Source of the DNA: Terfezia claveryi | Lineage: Eukaryota; Ascomycota; Pezizomycetes; Pezizales; Pezizaceae | Length of the DNA: 64,000 nucleotides | NCBI GenBank assembly: GCA_015179025.1 | Contig: WHUX01000060.1 | Location: forward strand, 124,001 to 188,000 | Direction of reading: 5' to 3' | Shown here: one piece after another, positions 41,352 to 53,695 of the stretch | Layout: every line of letters starts with the position of its first letter | Position numbering within the stretch: position 1 is the stretch's first letter | Program-made: the position numbers and the translations under genes | The notes under the pieces: model-generated | The model's input: the letters and a program-made list of their open reading frames with translations, nothing else | Database searches by the model: none | Told to the model about the DNA's origin: nothing

Positions 41352-41773
41352 CGTTGGGTGTCTGTAGGAGCTGGGTAATATTGGCACTGTCGTAATGTCC
41401 TAGACTGAAATTTGGTATCCGTTCAGATCCTCCACAGAAAACCTAAGTTCTGGCGACACTAGTTTTCCTTTGAAGTTTTAGTTCTTTGTCGTCTGGGGTG
41501 TTGTTATTTTATTGTTATGTTTGAAGGAACTGGAGGAAACTGTTGGCTGTTGCAGGTAGGTACAAGACTACTGTTGCACGTGTACCAGTGATTCTGTTGC
41601 CTGCATCAGCCACCTGCTTTTCTCTAAATCGCAAAGCCGCTTACCAGCATGCCTCAGCTTTTCCGTACGGTATTTTTAATTATTCTGGATGTACATTTCT
41701 TTTTGGTTTGTACTTGTAGGTTTCGGGTTTAATTGGCGAGCGCCGAGCTCGGGAACTCACCTGCATTCGCACA
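41352..41773. promoter_or_regulatory. divergent promoter region between RING-CH gene and TFC6
   Basis: 422 bp between opposed start codons, so both promoters must be here. There is a T-rich stretch around 41460-41520 and another just before the Tfc6 start. No individual sites are assigned. Confidence 0.5.
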
Positions 41774-43970
41774 ATGCCCGCATCGACAAGAACACGGAAA
41801 ACCCCGGTCTCTTACAACCTTGCCGATGCATACAAAGACCTTGACAGCGATGGGGAAGCAGAGCCAGAGGTAGACGATGATGACTCTGATAAGGACGAAG
41901 AGTTTACTCTCGAGGATGCTGGGAACAAGGATCAAGAAAGGGATGGCAATGCCTCCGGTGGTAATGAAGATGAGGATAATGAAATGTACTCTGACACCGA
42001 GTCAGAGGACCAATTGGAAGATGAGGACGGGGAAGTGGATGGAGATGAAGAGGAAAGGCTTCAGGTGGGTCAGGAGGAAGATGGGGAGGATGAGGAGGAT
42101 GATGACGAGGAGGATAACGATAACGATGAAATAGAGGCTGGGGAAGGCGCATCTGGGTCAAAATCTAAGAAGAAACGAAAGAACTCCCGGCCTAAGCAGC
42201 CTCCTCGCATCACCCGTCGACCAGGTCTCCCTGCAAAATCGAATAGCAAACGAGAACGTATCGAAACCATTTATGGGAATGACGCTGGAGCACTTATACT
42301 CGGAATAAAGGCCCGGGATTTATGGATCATGGACCCCGTTATCCCTCTAAGAAAGAGTTTAGCATTTTCACCATTCTTCAGCAAGGAAGTGCTGGAAATT
42401 GTTGACCTCGGGGAGGGAGGGCAGAAGTCACAGTGGCTGGACTATGAAGCAGAAAAGGAATCGATAGGGAAGCATTTGCCCGAGGAGGGAGCGAAAATTA
42501 GGTGTATTTTGGGACCCCTAGGAGGCCAAAAAGTTATTACCTTCGGTCGGTTTGGTATCTGTGACGTAGGGACAGTCCACAAAGGGAGGGCAGCCCATAT
42601 GATCAACGCAGGGGGCCATGTTACAGGGCTGGATTGGGCGCCAAACCACCCCAAGGGTAAGAACATGCTATTCTTCCTATAAATAACTTCAGGCTCATGT
42701 TAACTAGATCCCTAGGCTTTCAGTATCTTGCTATATCTGTAAAAGGTCCAATCCCACCAGGAGAAGGAGAGCGGAATTCTGAGGTCCCGCCTGCATATCG
42801 TCGAATCACAGGGCCAGGCCACATACAAATATGGCGAGTCCCTTCGAGCTCCAAAGGTACAATTGCTGGAAAACCATCCCTGGCTCTTATTTTCTGCCAT
42901 TTTTGGGGTAATGTCCGTTCTCTTCGATGGTGTCCGATTCCTCGAAAGCTTGAGGATATAAAAGAACTAGGATACCTCGCTATGGTCTGTGGTGATGGTG
43001 TCGTCAGAGTCATTAAAGCGGGATTCCAAGAAGAGGACATTGACGAAGAAACATCGTTTATCAAGATCACTGAACCGCTTTTTGAAGGGCGAGTTCCGGA
43101 TACTCTTTGCACATGCGTCACGTGGATGTCTACTCACGAGGTTGCAGCAGGGTGCGCCAACGGGTTTGCCGTAGTATGGGACATACAACATCATACTGCG
43201 CCTGAGAGCCGTGGCAAAGTCATTCCACCACATCATTATCTCATGTTACATCAGACCTATATACTGGATATATCGTCATGCTTTCCATCTTATCCTAGGA
43301 CAATTTGCACATCTTCCATGGACGGACATTGTCGACTCACGTCGCTTGATGACCCACAGGCTGATACGATTTTGACTGGAAGGTCCAGACTAAGCTCTAA
43401 TGCATGTGTGTGGGTGGACTGCATCCAAACTGTGATGGCTAGCGAAGATGGAACTTGGGTTAAGATGTACCCCTTCAGGAGGTTCTGGAGTAGCACGAGC
43501 GTTGCACGACAGAGTCAAGGTGGAGTCATCTTGGATTTGGCAGGAAGTCAATGTCACCCATTTGTTCTCGCTGCGGGTGGGGAGGGCGAAGTTGTTGTAT
43601 TTAACCCGTTAAGAAAAACCTTCCATGGGAAGATAGTATAGCCACTCACTCTATCAAATTTTATAGATATAAGAAGGAAGGTTTCGCTAATATCTGGCCA
43701 ATTCCACAGAAAGTCTACCAGCAAACTTGGTTCCAACTGGAGTACTCTCCGCAAAGCGACATGTATCGTATTATGGAGGGGTTCCGGATGGAGAAGATAT
43801 CCTTTAAATTCGAGACCAAGGGATCCAAAGGAGACGGTCACAGCACGGTATTTGAGGAGCGTGGGGGAGTTACGGCAGTTTGCTGGAATGGGAATCCAGA
43901 GTTTGGTGGGTGGGCAGCTGCGGGGAGCGCGGGGGGGTTGGTTAGGGTGGAGGATTTAGCTTATGATTGA
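41774..43970 (+). CDS. TFC6: TFIIIC subunit Tfc6/Sfc6-like WD40 protein
   Basis: Probable subunit of RNA polymerase III factor TFIIIC (tau91 / Sfc6 type), about 687 aa in exons 41774-42656, 42716-43635 and 43710-43970. The N-terminal ~125 residues are extremely acidic. A basic, Pro-rich patch follows (SKKKRKN, RPKQPPRITRRPGLP), resembling an AT-hook. WD40 repeats fill the rest: AGGHVTGLDWAPNHPKGFQY, GHIQIWRVPSS, VRSLRWCPIPRKLED, LAMVCGDGVVRVI, VAAGCANGFAVVWDI. The joint across intron 1, HPKG-FQYLAISVKG, and across intron 2, KVYQQTWFQLEYSP, match what the family shows. The Tfc6 assignment rests on the acidic head plus this WD40 arrangement. Confidence 0.8.
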
Positions 43971-44220
43971 GTTTATTGGCTTGTCTGTATATCTCTGTAG
44001 GTAGCTTTGGGTGCACTATGTATACTATTTGATTTTCGAGCATGGAATCACATTCATGATTTGACACATCTATTACTTTTTAATCATCACGTGGGATGAA
44101 AATCTTGGCACTTGTCTGAAACTAACGGCGCCGAAATTATTACTCTCACCCACACCCAGGGCCAGACATACCCTCGGCGAATCATCTTGCACTGGTCCAT
44201 TGGATCACTCTAAGAAACAA

Positions 44221-44851
44221 ATGCTGGCGCCAGGTCTATTTGGCGCCGCTAGGCGCATAGGAGGTTCTTTGTTTACATCTCTCTCCTCTATTACAACTGC
44301 GCCGAGGGGGGTAATATCGAGTATCATTGCGGGAGGACCCGGTGCTGGGGTTGGTGCTGCTGGAGCAGGCCCGCTTACGTTCGTAAGGGGGATGGCGAAG
44401 AAGAAGGGGGGGAGGGTGCAGGATAGGCGTGTTCGTATGTCTCTCTCACTCTCTCTCCCCCCACCTCCGGTCGATAATGATCACAAAACACACCCATATT
44501 CACCCCACTTAACCTTACCTAGGGATGATCCGCTACTCACTCAACCACCCGCTGACTCCGCGCCCGCTCAAGTTCGGCACAATGCGCATGCTCCGCCACT
44601 GGACAATCCACCGCGCTTGGCTCCTCTACCAGCGTAAACTCCGCACTACCCGCGAGCTCGAGCTTGAGCGACAATGGAATTCAATGCGGGAGGCCTGTGA
44701 GGAATTGGCAAGAGTAGACCAGAGGTTATACAGGATTGCTACGAGTAAGAAGGAGACGGGGTATTTTCCTATTGAGTTGAGGATACCGACAGATACTCCG
44801 CCAAGGGAGGGGTGGAATCATGGGTGGGTGAGGCCACATCAGAAGGCTTAG
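44221..44851 (+). CDS. MRPL28: mitochondrial large ribosomal subunit protein mL40 (Mrpl28)
   Basis: Protein of about 180 aa in two exons, 44221-44434 and 44523-44851. The N-terminal ~60 residues are rich in Ala, Gly, Ser and Arg with no acidic residues, as in a mitochondrial targeting peptide, and are followed by AKKKGGRVQD. The mature part has the family signature RMIRYSLNHPLTPRPLKFG, then RHWTIHRAWLLYQRKLR and a charged helix. The open frame extends upstream to a TTG, but the first ATG is at 44221. The Tfc6 gene ends 250 bp upstream on the same strand. Confidence 0.9.
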
Positions 44852-45725
44852 GTGGGGGATGGAGGGGTGGAGGGGGTATGGGTGGGCCCAGAGCTCAGGG
44901 TAACCATTCAAGGGCTAGCCATATATGGCCTTGGTTGAAGGTTAGAATGGCATGGTTTCCAGAATGTACAAATAGATGTACCAACGTACATATATATATT
45001 TTTTTCTATCATTTGATAACCCTAGGGTCACGCATTGATTTTTATATGATCACCACATAACGTGATATCACCACGCCACAAGCGGTAGATCTCCCGCTAA
45101 TGCAACCAACAGTTACGCCTTGGCGTCACAAAACTCCAACAGTCAACAGTTCGGAGCTCATACTATTTCAGTGCTCGACCTGTAATTGAAGCACGCATAG
45201 CCAATATCTTAGCAAAGAAAAAACAAAAAAAAAAAAGGTATCAATATAGGAAAACAGCCCATTCCCCCAAGCCCAGCCAGTCGCCCAACTCAAGGGATAT
45301 GAGAAATAAATTACTAAGGAAAGAAACGAATTAAAGGAAAGGAGACATAATACAGTTCCATCACTGGTCCGACCCACGTCAGATAAAATTTAGTGGAATA
45401 AGGAAACTTTTGTACGTGAGAAACAATCATGAAGGAGAGACCACAAGTTATCATGGGGGGCTTACTGAAACAAAACAATAAAATCAGGCGCTAGAACAGC
45501 AGATATGTCTGAAGGGACCAACTTATAGCAGCTGAAATTGTGCGTATTGTCTGGGTTGACGAAACTGAGTACCTGACATCAAAAGCCGTGAGAGATTAAG
45601 ACATGAACCGGGCACCCTTCTGTCGATGCTCTGGGCTCAATATACTTTTCTCCCATTCTCCATTCCTTGTTGGATACCCATTTGAAAGTTGCATATATAT
45701 GCATGCCGCCAGCGTTGCCCATAAA
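44852..45725. other. intergenic between convergent mL40 and Rho2 genes
   Basis: About 870 bp holding the two 3' UTRs. There is an A-rich run at 45216-45238. No other gene is seen. Confidence 0.5.
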
Positions 45726-46848
45726 TTATAGGATAGTGCAGCATCCTGTGCTGGAGTCCTTCTCGAATATCAAGAGCGCCGCTCTTGTAGCAGCTTCGAA
45801 GACATCATCGACCCCTTCTCCAGTAAGTGCACTACATTCCAAATATTTTCTCGCTCCTATCTGTTTGGATACTGCTTCGGCATGCTGTGGCATTACAAAT
45901 GGAAGGGATTTCTTCCGCATCTCTTCGCGGGCTTCAGGATCGTCACGAAGATCTTTCTTCAATCCTACCAGAATAATGGGTACACCGGGGCAACGTTCAT
46001 TTGCTTCCTCGACCCACTGCGACATGGGTTAGCACAAGCTTATGAACTATCCCACCTGCTTACCTTATTGGTAACGTTCTCCAAAGAATCCGGCGTATCA
46101 ACAGCATATCCTATCAAGATGACATGTGCCTTAGAATATGCGAGAGGTCGCAAGCGCTGCAAATTTGTCAACATTATATCTCAAATATCTAGGGGAAGGC
46201 AAATGTTGCGTTACCTCATAATCCTCTTGTCCTGCTGTATCCCACAAGGCCAGTTGTACAGATTTTCCATCCACCTGTATCAGACATTTAGTAAACCCCT
46301 TTCCCTTGAGAATCATATATTCAAAAACTAACCCTACAATCGGTAACATAGTTCTCAAAAACGGTAGGGACCTGGTTGAATTAGTACCGTACACAAATAC
46401 AGTTTTTGTAATAAGGACTAACATAATGCTATATGTTTTAAATATGTTAGAATCGCATCCAACAAATGATAGGGTAATGGCAATTTCGACGCACAGGTGG
46501 AAAGTATCCCAGCGTGAATACACTGAGCAGACTTGTTTTACCACAAGCTCCATCTCCAATTATTACTAGTTTCCTGGAATTTCGGGAACCGAATTAGCAA
46601 ACCCTGCATTGTTGAATTCGTTCTGATGGAGCTCTATATTTAGAATTTATCAAAGCTTGTGTTACACGTATTGTTCTGTCACCTGCTGCCTTGCAGAATG
46701 CTGCGCAAACTCAGGCTGAAGAGGCTCTGACAGACAATGGGGAGTTGACACTTTGTGGGAGGCTGTAATAGTGCAGTGTTGGGAGCATGATAAAGGTCGA
46801 ACTCTGAGCTCACCTTCGGATGACGTTTGGTCCAGGATTTTGTGCCAT
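45726..46848 (-). CDS. RHO2: Rho-family GTPase Rho2, with a 6-nt microexon
   Basis: Small GTPase of 200 aa, acting at the plasma membrane in cell-wall integrity and polarity. Eight exons: 46848-46814, 46573-46495, 46428-46423 (microexon), 46371-46333, 46274-46215, 46156-46064 and 46016-45726 follow in order, with one intron of 240 bp after the first and 47-66 bp introns elsewhere (seven coding blocks in all, counting the microexon). Motifs: GDGACGKTS P-loop, YVPTVFENYVTDC switch I, DTAGQEDYERLRPL switch II, VGLKKDL, ECSALTGEGVDDVF. It ends CCTIL, a CAAX box whose last Leu predicts geranylgeranylation. The TDCRVDGKSVQLALWD and YSKAHVILIG segments point to Rho2 rather than Rho1 or Rho3. Without the microexon, switch I would lack the His-Tyr before VPTVFENY. 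All splice phases fit. Confidence 0.93.
46423..46428 (-). other. RHO2: 6-nt coding microexon of Rho2 (CATTAT, His-Tyr)
   Basis: On the minus strand, CATATAG precedes and GTTAGT follows the six bases CATTAT. A TTCTAAC branch site lies about 20 bases upstream of the acceptor, and the downstream intron has its own branch site (TACTAAT) and acceptor (CAACCAG). Inclusion turns GYFPP-VPTVFENY into GYFPPHYVPTVFENY, the normal Rho switch I spacing. Confidence 0.88.
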
Positions 46849-48421
46849 TGCTGAAGGTTTGAGATCGGCTGGGATCAACACCAGGCCGTTAACGAGGGAT
46901 TTGTCCGTTCGCCGTAGAGGTCAGGGCGGGATTTAGAGAGTAATAGGGGATCTTAAATAGTCTGAAAGTTCGACGAATAATTGCTGTGTCCACAAGTCCT
47001 GATTCAGCTAGGAACGGGCTTCGGACTGGGGCCCAACGAAAACTCGAGTCCGTTCTGTTTTGGGGAAACGAGGGGGGATGAGGTATATCAGGGAGATGGG
47101 GGGGGGGAAGAGCCTGCGAGAGAGATGACAGAGAGGAGAGGAGGACAGGAGACTACTACTGTAAGTATGCAATGTAAACCACCGCGAGTTCCTTGCCTCA
47201 CTGAAGGTGTCTTATGTAAGGCCGGCCGAGAAGTCTTCCTCTTGGCGCAGTCAAGTAGCTGGGATGCAAGCTCGGCATTCAGGACCACCAGCAACAGCAC
47301 GTCAGGCTGCAGCGAACGGTGGACCCCCGACTAGTGGCCGAGAAGTTGAGCATCGCCCTGCTCGTCTTGCCTTCTGCCAGATCTCTGACCTGCGACGATT
47401 AGAGACATTTGCTGGATCTCTGTAAAACGTTCGATATCCGCAACCTGTGGCTGGTTGTAGGTCTTGCACGTCGGGTAACTGCGCGGTAGGCACAAGCATA
47501 AATATAGACACGCACGACGTCCGCCACCCCTCCTTCTGGCACTCGCAGGGCGTGATGATCCCCTGCTCTGCTGCCTTGTATCGATGAAGCAGTGGCTATA
47601 GGTAGGCCTATGATATGCAATTGTTAAGTCCTGAGTCCCTACCCGTAAGAGCTTCGAGGAAGCCGTTGGAATTACTTATGGTGCCTCGGGAGTGCCGGGC
47701 ATTTGGGCGTACTGGACTGAAAGTGGCGTCGAGCGCAAATCACTCGTGCAATCTGAGTTTGCCGATAGCAGATAGTAAGGATACTTTTTACCTGTAGATT
47801 CTTTGGGTATGGCATCAACGCCCACTAAGTAGTACTGGGTGAATTTTGCAGGTCCAGTCCTGTCATCACCGCAGGACCTATCACGAAACACCCTCTCACA
47901 GAGCCGTGCTCACACGACGCCCTCCATCGTACACAAACAAACTCCCCACAATCTCCCCCAGGTCTCCACAACCTGGCTGGCACCATCTACACTTTCCACT
48001 GGTCAACGACAACAACCTTGCTGGTCTACTCTGCAACAGGTCTCTCAATTAACCAGCACCTCCCTCCTTCATCTCGAGCACTGTGCAGATAGGCACGCAC
48101 ACTTACAACATAAGAAAGAGCCCCTGTTCTGTCCTTCCTAAGAAAACTATTGTCTTAGCGCTGCGGCTCTTCCCCTGGCAATTTTAGCTCCCAGGTCGTT
48201 AACCGAATGCCCTAGGTTGCACAGGCAATCGAACAGGAGGGTCAATTGTTCGGGTTCGTCATTTCTTTCGTCTTCTCAGCCTTCTCATTATCAAACGACC
48301 TGCCTGCCTGGCGTGGACATATTTTACATACACAGCTCAGTACCGTCCAAGCTAACAGCTATTAACTTTGGTGATTGTTCTTAGCCCAGTGTCAAATCTT
48401 CCTAGAGGCTTTGACCCCGCC
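46849..48421. promoter_or_regulatory. divergent intergenic region between Rho2 and Nst1
   Basis: About 1.57 kb with both promoters. No gene is supported. The part before Nst1 may include a 5' UTR intron, since a pyrimidine-rich stretch ending TTCTTAG occurs at about 48380-48386, just before the start codon. Short open frames here lack domains. Confidence 0.45.
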
Positions 48422-51400
48422 ATGCCCAGCGCACCTACTGTGCGGAATAACAGTTCAGAAACCGGACAGACTTCACCCCTTCGATATTCAAATAAGGACG
48501 GGTCAAAGTACATTACAGTTCCTAGGAGGACTCCAAATCTCGACGCAAATACTGCACATTCTCTGACTCAATTCTCTTCGCCGACATTCCCACAATTGGA
48601 TTCCGGGCTGGCAGCATCTGTGATGGACTACTCCAAGAACGCTGGTAACAACATACCTGAGGGCTTAGGAGGGCAAAGTGCATTAGGTTTGAGCAGGAAG
48701 AAGAAGAAAAAGAAGACCAAGGCCCAATTGCGCCGAGAATTCGAAGTGGCGGATTCCCAAGAGCTCCCCGATCCACCAAGTGGCTTTGCGCTGCCAATAC
48801 AGTCTAATCATACTACAAACGGCCCAAGCACTAGGGGCGCCGTCACCGGATCCCCGGGGGGGTACCAGCAGCAGATAAAAGCTTCACTTGCAGAATTCGA
48901 GCCGGACCCAGAAGACATGTACTATTCAGACGAGGAGGCACCTTACGATCCCCACTACATCAACAACAATCAATCACAACAAGCCGAAGGTGTTCCAGGG
49001 ACGAGTAAGAAGAAGAATAAGAAAAAGAAGAAGAAGAATGCAAGCAATACGGACACTTACCAAGGTCGAGAGGGGGTAGGGCCTGGCTCCACTGGAGGTG
49101 TAGGGAGAACAGCTACTAGCAATCAACAATCATCAAAGAAGGCCAAGGATAGGATATGGAACACCTCGACAAACGAAGAAAAGGAAAGAATCAAGGAGTT
49201 CTGGTTATCATTGGGAGAGGATGATCGTCGGTCACTGGTGAAGGTGGAGAAGGAGGCAGTGCTAAAGAAGATGAAGGAACAGCAGAAGCACTCGTGCTCT
49301 TGTATAGTATGTGGAAGGAAGCGGACTGCAATCGAAGAGGAGCTGGAAGTACTATACGATGCTTACTACGAAGAACTCGAGCAGTACGCAAACCAGCACC
49401 AATCCAAATTCGTAGGAAGCATATCTCCACTACCTACCCACTTCTCGGCACGGGATCCACCACCCCCACCGTTAGGATCTCCGCCAGATCGAATAGAAGA
49501 ATTAGAGGACGACGAAGACGACTACGAAGACGATGACGATTACGAAGAAGACGACGAGGACGCCGTGGAAGACGATCAACCACATGAGAATGATCCCCGG
49601 CCCGATATTTTCTCTTTTGGCAATAGTTTAACGGTACAAGGTCTGCTTTATCCACCCTGGTGGAAGTTTTATACCTGAATGGCCCTTGTGGCAAGGGGCT
49701 AATGGTTTTTTCTATATAGGCGGAATATTAACAGTAGCGGATGATTTACTGAAAAATGATGGCAAGAAGTTCATAGAGATGATGGAACAATTGGCTGAAC
49801 GGAGAATGCAACGGGAAGAGGAAGCCTCAGCAGGTGGAAGCGGCCACCTCAATCTAACTATGCCGATGTCTTCTCATGGTTCACATCCAAATAATCATCC
49901 ACCACAGCCGCAAGAGTATGAAGATGACGAGGAGGATGAAGAGGACGAAGACGAATATGATTATGAAGAGGATGAGGAAGAGGACGAATCTGTAAGGGGA
50001 AGACATCCCTTTTTTTTTGCGTGAATCAGTGCTGAGTATTCTACCACCATCTAGGACCCCATGACTGAAGAACAACGTATGGAGGAGGGCCGCCGAATGT
50101 TTCAGATATTCGCTGCTCGAATGTTTGAGCAGCGGGTATTACAAGCATATCGGGAAAAGGTAGCACAAGAACGGCAGCGGAAGCTACTCGAGGAATTGGA
50201 GGAAGAGAATCGACTTAAGGAGGAACGCGAGTTAAGGAAAGTGAAGGAGAAAGAACGGAAGAAAGACAGGAAAAGGCAACAGAAGCTAGCCAAAGAAGAG
50301 GAGAGACTAAAGAGGGAGGCTGAGAAAGCAGCTGATGAGGCGGCTCAGAAAGCATTAGAGGAAAAGAAAGCTGAGGAAGTAAGGAAACGGAGAGAGGAAC
50401 AAAGGCAAAAGAGGGAGGCTGAGAGGAAGGCGGCGGAAGAGGAGAGGCAGAGAAAAGAGGAAGAGAAGAAGAAGAGACAGCAAGAAGAACGGGAGAGGGA
50501 GATAGAACGGGAGCGGAAGCGCAAGGAGCACCAAGAAAGAGAGCGGAAAAAGAAGGAGGAAGCAGCCAAGAAGGCCAAGGAAGAAAAGGAGGCAAGAGAG
50601 AAAGAGGCCAGAGAAAAGCGGGAGAAAGAGGAGCGGGAGCGGCGCGCACGAGAAGCAAAGGCGAAGAAACATGCTGAGGAGGAGAGGATACGAAGGGAAG
50701 ATGAGGAAAAGCGGGCAGCGGTAGCAGCTACAAATGCAGCAGCTCTTGCAGCCGCTCGTGTGCAGCAAACACTAGCAGTGACTCAGAATTCCCAGGCTGC
50801 TCATCAGTATAATTCACCTCGCTTAACTGTAGCAACCCCAGCAGTACCAAAGCAGCCGATAGGAACACCAGCCCGGCCCAAACAAACATCACAACAGGGC
50901 TCCGTAGGGTCTTCGCCGAAGACCCCCCAAGTACTCCCACGCCTCAGCTCGTCGATCTCGCCCAACACACCTATCATGCAACTGTCCATGACTGGGGCTA
51001 ATGGACCCCCCAAATCCGTATTTTCTCAAACGCAGTTTTCTTTTGCCCAATCTAGCTCCCCAATGTCTCACACACCTCATACTCTTGGACCGCCTCCGGG
51101 TGTTCCGTCGCCATTGGCTGACTCTACTTTCCCCGGATTGACGCCAATGTCTATGAATGGGCCTGGGCCATTTCATGGGGGTATGCCTCAGCGGCAGGTG
51201 ATGGCTAATGGAATGCCGATGTATATGCCAGGACCTATACCCATAAATAACCCACCGTATCGAGGGTTCCCAAATACAAATGGTATACAAATGCCTGTAC
51301 CACCGGCGCCTGGTCTTCGGCCCGTGGGGCAAGCTGGTCGTGGTGTGTTCATGAATGACCTAGGGGGCCTACCACAGCCCCTAGGCTCTCCTATACCTCA

Positions 51401-52616
51401 TGCTGGTTTACAGATGTTCAATCATAATTCTCCGTTTCCTATGGGGAGGACGGATACTATTCCTCTGGGGATACATACTCACGCACGACAACCCTCAGGT
51501 AGTTTTGATGCAGGTGCAATACAAAGACCTATTCCACCAGCGCCTATCCAAAGGCCCCAAAGTGCAGCCCAAAAGAGTGATGATCTTAGCACTTCATCCG
51601 TAATGGTGGACGAATTGAGCAATGTGCTTGGGTCACGTGCACTTATTGACGATGATGGCCCTGATATTCCCCATTTCAATGAAAACATATCACCATCCGC
51701 AAGAAGAGGTAGCAATATCTTTGGCTCAAGACCTAACATGGGCTTTGGTGGGTTATTCAATATTGGATGTAAGTTGAAACGGCCATTATTTCTAATATTA
51801 AATACTGACAAATCATTTCCTATAGCCCAAGGAAAAGACCCCTTTGGAACACCACCAATAGTCGATTGGGGTCCTCCGCTTATGCACCACCAGCCTCTTG
51901 GTAGCTGGACAAATGGAGCTGGTATGTATAATTTCTCTTTCCCTGCTTTGGATATTTCCAAATCTTTCCTGAAGCTATACGCATCTGGTATTTGTTTTCA
52001 CCATCTGACCAGAGCAAATCCCACCCCTTCAGGTTGGTCTGACAGAGATACTCCCTCAAGGCGTCGTCGCGGGGAAACTCGCCTAGACCAAGTTCGCCTA
52101 CTGGCTTGCAAAGTTTGTCAAGAACACTCGACAAGCTCCGGCGGCAATGGTCAACCTCAGTTTTTGGAGCGGGGTTTAGTACTCAAAGGAATGTCTGATT
52201 CTGCCCCTCCTGGTATCCTACCTATCGACCAACGCGAAATCGATGATCTGGTAGAAGTGGAAGGTGATTCACAAAATGGCGGTGGAAGCTTTGTCATTGA
52301 CAGAGATCAGAACGGGAATACGCTGATCAAGTTTGAGCCTGGTGATGGGGGTGCTGGAGGAGTAGGGAAGCAGATCCCTATCCCACCGGGGGAAATTGGA
52401 AGTCCGAGTATTATTGGTAGTTTTCCTTCTGGTGCTGGATTCTCGGGCCCAATCCCGCCCATGGGGCCGCCGCCGGGGATTGGTGGGGTGCCCATGGGTC
52501 ATACGGCTGCGTCGGGAATTGGGGGGGCGTTTGGTAATCCTACTGCTGCTGGAGGTGCATCAGGCGGCTTCAAGTTTGGCAGTGTGGGCAGCAACGCAAA
52601 TCAATTCATGGCGTAA
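48422..52616 (+). CDS. NST1: stress response protein Nst1
   Basis: Large coiled-coil protein of about 1,294 aa, named for its link to salt tolerance and stress. Five exons: 48422-49640, 49720-49991, 50055-51768, 51826-51921 and 52033-52616. Recognised by [37 protein letters not shown], the zinc-like motif [10 protein letters not shown], and across intron 1 [20 protein letters not shown] and [11 protein letters not shown] long Glu/Lys/Arg helix (about residues 510-730) and a Pro/Gly/Met-rich tail follow. Introns 3 (51769-51825, 57 bp) and 4 (51922-52032, 111 bp) are multiples of three and contain no stop, so the frame stays open when they are retained. They were called from good donors (GTAAGT, GTATGT) and acceptors. 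The open frame extends upstream to a TTG, but the first ATG is at 48422. Confidence 0.9.
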
Positions 52617-53695
52617 TTGATCCTTTTTTCTCTGGGTTAGCATAAATTATGGTTTTTTTTGTTTGGGGGTTTCTTTCACTTCGTTTTATGCTATTGTTGG
52701 TTTTCTTTTCTTTTCTTTTTTTTGAATTTGTTCTAATCCAATTTTCGTGATGCTGCCTACTAAGTACTTATAGTATCTACCCTGCCTTGCTTTGCCCTGC
52801 CTACTTACTCCAGCTTATCAAGTAGTAACAATTATCTACATTTTTTTGAGGATGACGTCGAAGAAAAACTCAGGAGCTCATGATTCACTGCATTCAACGT
52901 GATTTTTCAATCAGCGCGCTATTGGAAACAGAATTCATGAGAAGTTTGCTTGTATTATCCCGAAATATCAATTTGGCGGGGTATATATGTTCATTTCATT
53001 TGGGGGCTCTGTAGGGTGATTTGGCACGAGAATTTATTGTTTCGGGCGAGTGATCAAAGATAGAAATAGCCCAATAAACTTTAACCAAGAGAGAGTAAAA
53101 AGAAAAATATTCGCATCATAACGAGAAGATATCCTTTCCTTCTCCTTCGTTTTTGCTGTCCATGAAAGTATGTTTAGCCCGCCCATGCGGAACTGACCCA
53201 GTTCATCCCCACAAACCGCACCGAACAACCCATTTCCCTATTTCCGTACCTATCCTAATCCAGTTGAGTACACATTCCCAGAAAAAAAATTTGTTTAGGG
53301 ATAAGAAAAAGTCGTAACACAAAGCTATTGAATAGAACAAAGGATAGTAAAAAGAAAATCGCAAATGAAGCCAGCAGTTGTCCAGATTCCAGAAATTTTG
53401 TATGGCTCCTTTTGCGTTAAAAAGGCACTGTACATGAATTTGAAATTGGCGGGGGCGTGAAAAAGTATTCCGTTGAAGCAAATATGATAATGAAGAAAAA
53501 TCGGCTATGGTGCATTGGGTCCAGCTATGTCAATTGCCAACAAGCTGAGTCTATTTTTTCGTTCCAATTATTGAATTTACCACTCCTTCTTGCGTCCACT
53601 GCTTCCGTACTTATTTCCAGATGGTTGACCAGTGCCGTGGGATGCACGGAATCTACCAACACGAAACCAGACGAAAATCGTTAGCCAAACAATTA
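52617..53695. other. intergenic between convergent Nst1 and Srp2 genes
   Basis: About 1.1 kb with both 3' UTRs. T-rich runs follow the Nst1 stop codon. No coding region is supported. Confidence 0.5.

Noticed and set aside
41352..41387. longer N-terminus for the RING-CH protein
   Set aside because: The upstream frame begins at GTG; the first ATG is at 41351 and eukaryotic genes normally need ATG.
48368..48421. upstream extension of Nst1
   Set aside because: The extension opens with TTG, and a likely acceptor (TTCTTAG) lies inside it; the first ATG is at 48422.
50215..50768. long antisense open frames opposite Nst1
   Set aside because: They mirror the Glu/Lys/Arg-rich coiled-coil codons and give Ser/Leu-rich low-complexity protein with no domain.
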